Positions 59,530-64,000 of a stretch of 64,000 bases of DNA are shown one piece after another. How positions within the stretch are numbered: the stretch's first letter is position 1; every line of letters begins with the position of its first letter. Location of the stretch: assembly GCA_965372745.1 (NCBI GenBank), contig CBDVDM010000002.1, positions 70,432-134,431 on the forward strand, written 5' to 3'. This stretch comes from VRUG01 sp965372745. Its GTDB lineage: Bacteria > Planctomycetota > Phycisphaerae > Sedimentisphaerales > Anaerobacaceae. The translations under genes were made by a program, and so were the position numbers. The notes under the pieces were generated by a model, which worked only from the letters and a program-made list of their open reading frames with translations, was not told where the DNA came from and ran no database searches.

Positions 59530-60591
59530 ATGGGGACGTTGAGGTTGCCGCGGTTAAAGGATGTGGCGAAAGAGGCTAAAGTTTCACTTACAGCCGCATC
59601 TATTATTTTGCGCAATGGTAAAGGCCGATTCCAGAAAGAGACTCGCGAACGTGTTTTAAAGGCGGCTCGAAGATTAGGCTGGCGGCGAAATCTGCTTGTC
59701 AATGGTATGCAGACAGGGCAGACCCGCACCATTGGAGTATTGATGCCGCCGATTAATTACTATTGGGCCGACGTGTTGTTCGGCATCCATCACGAATTGG
59801 CACACAGAGATTATTTACCCATAACGGTTTGGACAGGTGAACATCGCGAGTTTTTCTATGAAAAACAGCCTAAGGATGTGGGACTCAAGCAAATCAATCG
59901 TCTAATCGACCATCGTGTCGACGGTTTGATTTTATGGCGGTCATTTGCAGTTACTTATCGTGACAATTTTTCGGACTTGATTAAGAAAAAACACAGGGTA
60001 GTCATTATTGATTCAGATTTTTCCAGGAAGGTTGTTGATTCAGTTGGAACTGACGAGAAACTTGGCGGCGAGATGGTTGCCGACCATCTGGTAGGTTTGG
60101 GACATCGCCGCATTGCCTGTTTAAGCAAATATGAAGGCACCAGGGACCATACGTGGGCGGTTCACCGTCGCAAATCTTTCGAAAAGGTTCTCAGTAAGTG
60201 TCCCGATGCTTCATGTAAGGTTTGGCGTGCTACTCTATACGGTGATGATTGTGTAGACGTAGCTCGCAGGCTCTTGCTGGACAATCCACGTCCAACAGCA
60301 GTATTTGCAATTTCTGATTATGAAGCAGCGGCTATTTATACTGCTGCATTGGAGCTGGGCCTGCGGATACCGCAGGATTTGTCTGTGATTGGTTTTTCCG
60401 ACCTGGAATTTGCAAAGAGTATGAATCCACCTCTGACAACTGTTCGGCAAAGACCATGGGATATAGGCCGGCAGGCTGCCAGGATGGTGCTCGATAGACT
60501 CGAAGGTAAGATAGAAGATAGAGGGCCTTTTACTACGCGCATAGGATGTGATATTGTCGCTCGTAATTCCACTGCCCGGGTAAATGCCTGA
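59530..60591 (+). CDS. LacI-family transcriptional regulator
   Basis: A 353-residue repressor-type protein. The N-terminal LacI helix-turn-helix (LPRLKDVAKEAKVSLTAASI, then VLKAARRLGWRRN) is followed by a periplasmic-binding-like sensor domain (~60-345: TIGVLMPPINYYWADVLFGI, VDGLILWRSF, MVADHLVGLGHRRIACLSKY, DLSVIGFSDLEFAKSMNPPL, TTVRQRPWDIGRQAARMVLD). ATG 59530 is preceded by GGAGG; ATG 59515 has none. It is divergent from the GH30 gene and probably controls it and perhaps the GH16 gene in response to a beta-glucoside (inference). Confidence 0.9.
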   Translation: MGTLRLPRLKDVAKEAKVSLTAASIILRNGKGRFQKETRERVLKAARRLGWRRNLLVNGMQTGQTRTIGVLMPPINYYWADVLFGIHHELAHRDYLPITVWTGEHREFFYEKQPKDVGLKQINRLIDHRVDGLILWRSFAVTYRDNFSDLIKKKHRVVIIDSDFSRKVVDSVGTDEKLGGEMVADHLVGLGHRRIACLSKYEGTRDHTWAVHRRKSFEKVLSKCPDASCKVWRATLYGDDCVDVARRLLLDNPRPTAVFAISDYEAAAIYTAALELGLRIPQDLSVIGFSDLEFAKSMNPPLTTVRQRPWDIGRQAARMVLDRLEGKIEDRGPFTTRIGCDIVARNSTARVNA

Positions 60592-61038
60592 TGATAAAAA
60601 TTTTATACAGCTGAAAAGCATGTCTGTTTTTTTAAAAAAATAATGTTTATTTTTGCCGTTATGGGCATACGCCGCAAGCCATTTGCGCGATATAAGTCCT
60701 CAATGTATAAGTTGTTAAGAGAAAATACCTGGAAATAGACGGCAATTTGGTGTTAAAATAGGGTGAATCAGAAAAAAAGACTTGACTTTTTTATAATAAG
60801 AGCTTAGATTGGAAGTGTGGCAAAAGCTTTATCAAAGAGCACCTTTATAGGAGGAGGTTCTCAAAAGCGTTTATACCTATTTTGACATTATTTCTGCTGT
60901 GTAGCAGATAATATTGTAGACATACTTCTTAGGCCTGTGAAGGAGTGTGTAAGTAGCGGCGAAAGTTCAAAAACTGTTACTTAAATGCAGGCAAATGAAG
61001 TTTTGTTGAAAAGTTTATATTGTTTGGAGGAGAAGAAA
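60592..61038. other. Long leader before the PEP-CTERM gene
   Basis: A 447-bp gene-free stretch. A possible promoter lies at 60782-60810 (TTGACT, 17 bp, TAGATT), which would give a leader of over 200 bases. Inside it is a weak hairpin GAGCACCT / AGGTTCTC (60837-60862). The ribosome site GGAGGAG is at its end. I recognise no known riboswitch. Confidence 0.4.
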
Positions 61039-61650
61039 ATGAAGAAGTTGTTAGTAGTTTTAGTAGTTCTTGCTCTTGCAGGAACAGCCCAGGCCAATAT
61101 GTTGGCCGGTGCTAATGTCGATTTCGAGGGCGGCTGGGCAGATCATTGGGGTGTGCCGAGTCCACCAGGAGCACCTGTTAATTGGGGTAGCTGGGATCCA
61201 GCAGGGGAAGCCGGTTACCTGGCTGACACAGCTGGAGTAACAGGCCGTGGTTTAGAACTGGGAGTACATGCAGACTTGCCGGCTGGTGGATTTGCCTTTG
61301 TTTGGAATGACACACAACCCGCAGTAAGCGAAGGCATGACTCTTACATTGTACGCCGACATTATTGACCTTACACCAGGCGGAGCTGTTGCTGATTTTGC
61401 TGCATTGAATGTAGGCGGCTATGAGGCAAAAATTGCTGGTGTAACAAGTTCATGGGCTACTTACTCGATAGACTTCGTCGTACCTGCTGGAATGACCGTA
61501 GTTGAAGTAAAGCTCGCTGTAAGTACTGATAGCCCTCTCTATGAGAACGTTGGCTGTGCTTATGGTTTTGACAATGTAGTTTTGACACCAGAGCCGATTA
61601 CTATTGCTCTGTTAGGTCTTGGTGGTTTGTTCCTTCGTCGTCGTAAATAA
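61039..61650 (+). CDS. Secreted protein with PEP-CTERM-like C-terminal sorting signal
   Basis: A 203-residue protein. Signal peptide MKKLLVVLVVLALAGTAQAN, a beta-sandwich-like domain (NVDFEGGWADHWG to YGFDNVVLT), and the C-terminal tail PEPITIALLGLGGLFLRRRK: a PEP motif, a hydrophobic helix and a basic cluster, the tripartite sorting signal of PEP-CTERM systems in its planctomycete form. It should be cut by an exosortase-like enzyme and delivered to the envelope or outside. No exosortase gene is in the window. GGAGGAG precedes the ATG, and a strong terminator follows. Confidence 0.85.
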   Translation: MKKLLVVLVVLALAGTAQANMLAGANVDFEGGWADHWGVPSPPGAPVNWGSWDPAGEAGYLADTAGVTGRGLELGVHADLPAGGFAFVWNDTQPAVSEGMTLTLYADIIDLTPGGAVADFAALNVGGYEAKIAGVTSSWATYSIDFVVPAGMTVVEVKLAVSTDSPLYENVGCAYGFDNVVLTPEPITIALLGLGGLFLRRRK

Positions 61651-62519
61651 GACGTAGACGAAAACATGTAGTTTAAGTTCGTAATGAAAGAGGCATCCCG
61701 ATAAATCGGGATGCCTCTTTTTTTGTTTTTTCTCTGCGTTCTCAGCGACCTCTGCGGTAAATCTTTCTTTTGGTTGCGGCTATGCTGCTCTATGTAATTA
61801 TGGGACATTTGGCTGGCAGTGAAATAGCAAAAAAATATTTTTTCAGTTTTTTTGGGTATTTTCGAGCCGTCTGAATGGCTATGAATTAACAAATACTCCT
61901 ATCCAAAATTAGCACAAAAAGGCGTTCCAGTTTCTTGTATTAGGAGCTTATCTTACTGTTTTTTGTGTAGATAAACCATTTAATCGCGGATTTTCCCCTC
62001 TGATGCGGGATTTTACGTTATTTTTGCCTGTTGATGCTGGAGACTGGACAGGTAAATCAGCCTTTATCAGTTACCGATAATAATGGCGAAAAAGACATTT
62101 TTTGCAGGTGTTTTGCTCAAAAATCCATTTTCTATGGTTGACAATGTGACGATACTTTATTATAATAGCTGTGTTGTTGGAGGAACTCTATATGCGATGA
62201 GGGTGTATCCAAACAGCGAGGAAGAGGAAATGCCGGAGAGGGTATTCGCTTCGAATTCAGCTAAAACAAAATGGATGAGGATAAATTGCAGTTTTCAAAA
62301 CTTATTGTATGTGAGTTTTTTTCATCAACGGCTACCAATCGGAAAGTGAATAAGAGATAAGGATTTTATTAAAGAAAGGCAAGAGAAGATGAGAGGAGGT
62401 GGGACCTTAAATTACGCCTGTTTTTGTTTTTAATAATTTATTAATTATAAGTCGTTGCAGTATATCGTTGGTAGTAGATTGATAAGATAAATGTAATATT
62501 ATTTTTGGAGGACAAGAAA
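61651..62519. other. Gene-free region between two secreted-protein genes
   Basis: Holds the terminator at 61687-61724 and a tctgcgttctcagcgacctc-type dispersed repeat (61732-61751). An 88-codon frame at 62083-62349 lacks a ribosome site and family signal and is not called. The ribosome site of the next gene (TTGGAGGAC) closes it. Confidence 0.5.
61687..61724 (+). terminator. Rho-independent terminator of the PEP-CTERM gene
   Basis: Perfect arms AAAGAGGCATCCCGAT / ATCGGGATGCCTCTTT followed by further Ts, 37 bp after the stop. Confidence 0.92.
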
Positions 62520-63272
62520 ATGAAGAAGTTTAGTGTGTTATTTTTGATATTGGCTTTAGCCATGGTTATGGCCGGTAGCGCAAAGGCTAACTACCTGCTC
62601 AACCCGGGTTTTGAGGATCCATGTACCGGTGACTCGAATGTGCCTGAGCACTGGGAATTTTTTGTGCACGATCCGGAGGAAACTGGAAAAGGTACCATCA
62701 CTTACAATCATGCTGTGGCCCATGCCGGAGCAGATAGTGTTGAAATGGAGATAGAAACAGGCGGAACCGATGTAGTGTTATCTTGTTTTCAAGAGATATG
62801 TGCTGCTGAAGGCATTCCTTACAAACTAACAGCTTATGTAAACACTTACTGGGGCAGCAAAGGTTCTATAAAGCTCGAGTTTAAAAACGAGAATGGCGAC
62901 TTGATAAGAGAAGACGTAAATGAGATTGATTATAGTACTGATAATGGCTGGATGTTGCTTACCGTCGATAGTAACGGCGTGGCCCCTATCGGAACAAGAA
63001 CAGTAACGGCTACTGTCTTTAACGATACAATCAACGCCAACCAGACTTACTATGACGACCTTGACTTGACACACACTAAAGGCGAGGCCCTTACCAATTG
63101 CGAGACCAGTCAGTTCAGTGCCGATTTCGCTGGTATCTCAGCCGGTGACGTGAACCGTGACTGTCTTGTTGACCTGCGTGATATCGCGGCACTTGCTGAA
63201 TACTGGGTAAGATGTAATGCTGTTGGTTGTCCTGATTGTGGATATGGTGGATGGGATTGCAGTGGTCTTTAG
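62520..63272 (+). CDS. Secreted protein with carbohydrate-binding-like and dockerin-like domains
   Basis: A 250-residue exported protein. Signal peptide MKKFSVLFLILALAMVMAGS up to AKA-N. A CBM4/9-like beta-sandwich begins NYLLNPGFEDPCTGDSNVPE and runs to ~195. The C-terminus (~205-245) has a dockerin-I-like calcium-loop repeat: SAGDVNRDCLVDLRDIAALA, then EYW and a Cys-rich end (CNAVGCPDCGYGGWDCSGL). One loop matches dockerin well; the second is poor. Single-repeat dockerin-like tails are frequent in planctomycete secreted proteins. TTGGAGGAC precedes ATG 62520. No catalytic domain is present. Confidence 0.8.
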   Translation: MKKFSVLFLILALAMVMAGSAKANYLLNPGFEDPCTGDSNVPEHWEFFVHDPEETGKGTITYNHAVAHAGADSVEMEIETGGTDVVLSCFQEICAAEGIPYKLTAYVNTYWGSKGSIKLEFKNENGDLIREDVNEIDYSTDNGWMLLTVDSNGVAPIGTRTVTATVFNDTINANQTYYDDLDLTHTKGEALTNCETSQFSADFAGISAGDVNRDCLVDLRDIAALAEYWVRCNAVGCPDCGYGGWDCSGL

Positions 63273-63354
63273 TAAGTACTAAAGCCGGTGCGAATAGATA
63301 TGGTTTTATAAGAAAACTATTAGATATTTAGATTATAAATTGGAGGACAATAAA

Positions 63355-64000
63355 ATGAAGAAGTTAATATTAGTTTTAATGGTTCTTATCTTTGCAGGCT
63401 CAGCCCAGGCTGCTAACATACTTACCAACCCGGGCTTTGATGACGCTCCGCCTTTGACGGGTTGGACCGCATGGCCATACGGCGGCGCTACCGCTGGCGT
63501 AAATACGGTCGATTATCTCAGTACCCCTCAGTCTTGTGAATTGTACAGCCCAAAGGCCAACTGGGATAGTGGAGGAGGTGTGTATCAGGAGTTTGATGTA
63601 GGCACTAATGGTATAACTGTAGGTGGAGCGGTTTCATTTGAAGGCAATTGCAAGGCCACAGGCACCCCATATTCTGTCCTGAAAATTATTTACCTGGATT
63701 CCGGTGGTGGTACTATTAGCTTTAATGAAATTCCTTTAGCTGTTGGCGGACCTATAGACTGGACCTATGCGAAAGCTATTGGTTTGGTTCCTACCGGTTG
63801 TGCCAAGGTCAAATTTGAACTTGTTTGTTGGGAAATAGGTACCGCTTTGTTTGATGACGTGTCAGCAGAAGCGTTTGATTTTGACCCTTGGGATCCCTGT
63901 GACCCCAATAACAGGCTTCTAAATCACAACTTTGAGGAAGCCAGTCAAAGTGGAGAACGTATGGTTCCTTATTTCTGGAACATTTATACACTATCGGATG
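63355..64000 (+). CDS. Secreted carbohydrate-binding-like protein, cut by window end
   Basis: At least 215 codons with no stop before the edge. Signal peptide MKKLILVLMVLIFAGSAQA, then a CBM-like beta-sandwich starting NILTNPGFDDAPPLTGWTAW, and a second similar module starting NRLLNHNFEEASQSGERMVP near residue 190. The ribosome site TTGGAGGACAA and the signal peptide are almost the same as those of the two genes before it, so the three look like a family of exported proteins that arose by duplication. The C-terminal sorting or dockerin tail, if any, lies beyond the window. Confidence 0.8.
   Translation, partial: MKKLILVLMVLIFAGSAQAANILTNPGFDDAPPLTGWTAWPYGGATAGVNTVDYLSTPQSCELYSPKANWDSGGGVYQEFDVGTNGITVGGAVSFEGNCKATGTPYSVLKIIYLDSGGGTISFNEIPLAVGGPIDWTYAKAIGLVPTGCAKVKFELVCWEIGTALFDDVSAEAFDFDPWDPCDPNNRLLNHNFEEASQSGERMVPYFWNIYTLSD

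Noticed and set aside
62083..62349. 88-codon frame between secreted-protein genes
   Set aside because: No ribosome site, no family resemblance, and uneven composition.

Overview
The window looks like a chromosome segment of a Planctomycetota bacterium, most likely of the Phycisphaerae / Sedimentisphaerales type. Supporting signs are an ECF sigma factor translationally coupled to a membrane Ser/Thr kinase with TPRs, a helix-turn-helix/pseudo-receiver protein, a secreted protein ending in a PEP-CTERM-like sorting tail, a dockerin-like secreted protein, abundant alkaline-phosphatase-superfamily enzymes, and housekeeping genes scattered rather than kept in large operons. The lineage is inferred from gene content; no rRNA is present.

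Layout. 0.2-4 kb: small secreted protein and the sigma/kinase pair. 4-6.7 kb: proA-proB and tRNA-Leu(CAA). 6.8-14 kb: a membrane protein, then a long minus-strand operon cysK-cysE-nadA-metY-nifU-nifS (cysteine/homocysteine synthesis, Fe-S assembly, and the Fe-S enzyme NadA). 14.3-17.7 kb: a two-domain glycosyltransferase, xth and tRNA-Gln(CTG). 19-30.6 kb: clpB, hisH-hisF, glmS, ftsW-murG, a TPR-like lipoprotein and tilS. 33.3-38.5 kb: gap, pgk, rpe, accD and a GT4 glycosyltransferase. 41.7-47 kb: a GH130 enzyme, an MBL hydrolase, a DUF434 protein, a DegT-type aminotransferase and the HTH/pseudo-receiver regulator. 47.1-57.8 kb: three alkaline-phosphatase-superfamily proteins around a consensus promoter that drives cysD, a DUF2061 protein, cysN, an AP-family protein and a GH16 beta-glucanase. 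57.9-64 kb: GH30, LacI regulator and three secreted sorting-tail/dockerin-type proteins, the last cut by the window edge.

The most unusual structure is in the accessory patches at 17.9-18.4, 30.6-33.1 and 39.2-41.6 kb. Short relics of the C-terminal tail of a fibronectin-III-like protein (ending like SNTVMAVL-stop) sit 14-82 bp upstream of small accessory genes on the same strand, five times over, with a sixth tail copy inside a 55-bp direct repeat. Units of one degenerate 21-bp dyad repeat follow the accessory genes. This relic / cargo / 21-bp-repeat order recurs on both strands and looks like an undescribed insertion-hotspot or cassette arrangement. The second candidate system is the sulfate-activation / alkaline-phosphatase-superfamily cluster at 47-57 kb, which has no APS kinase or reductase beside it.

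Dispersed short repeats, tRNAs, terminators and a shared TACCCT-N2-AGGGTA element upstream of clpB, tilS and accD are also annotated. Start codons were moved downstream of the longest reading frame wherever a Shine-Dalgarno sequence, signal peptide or family length supported it.
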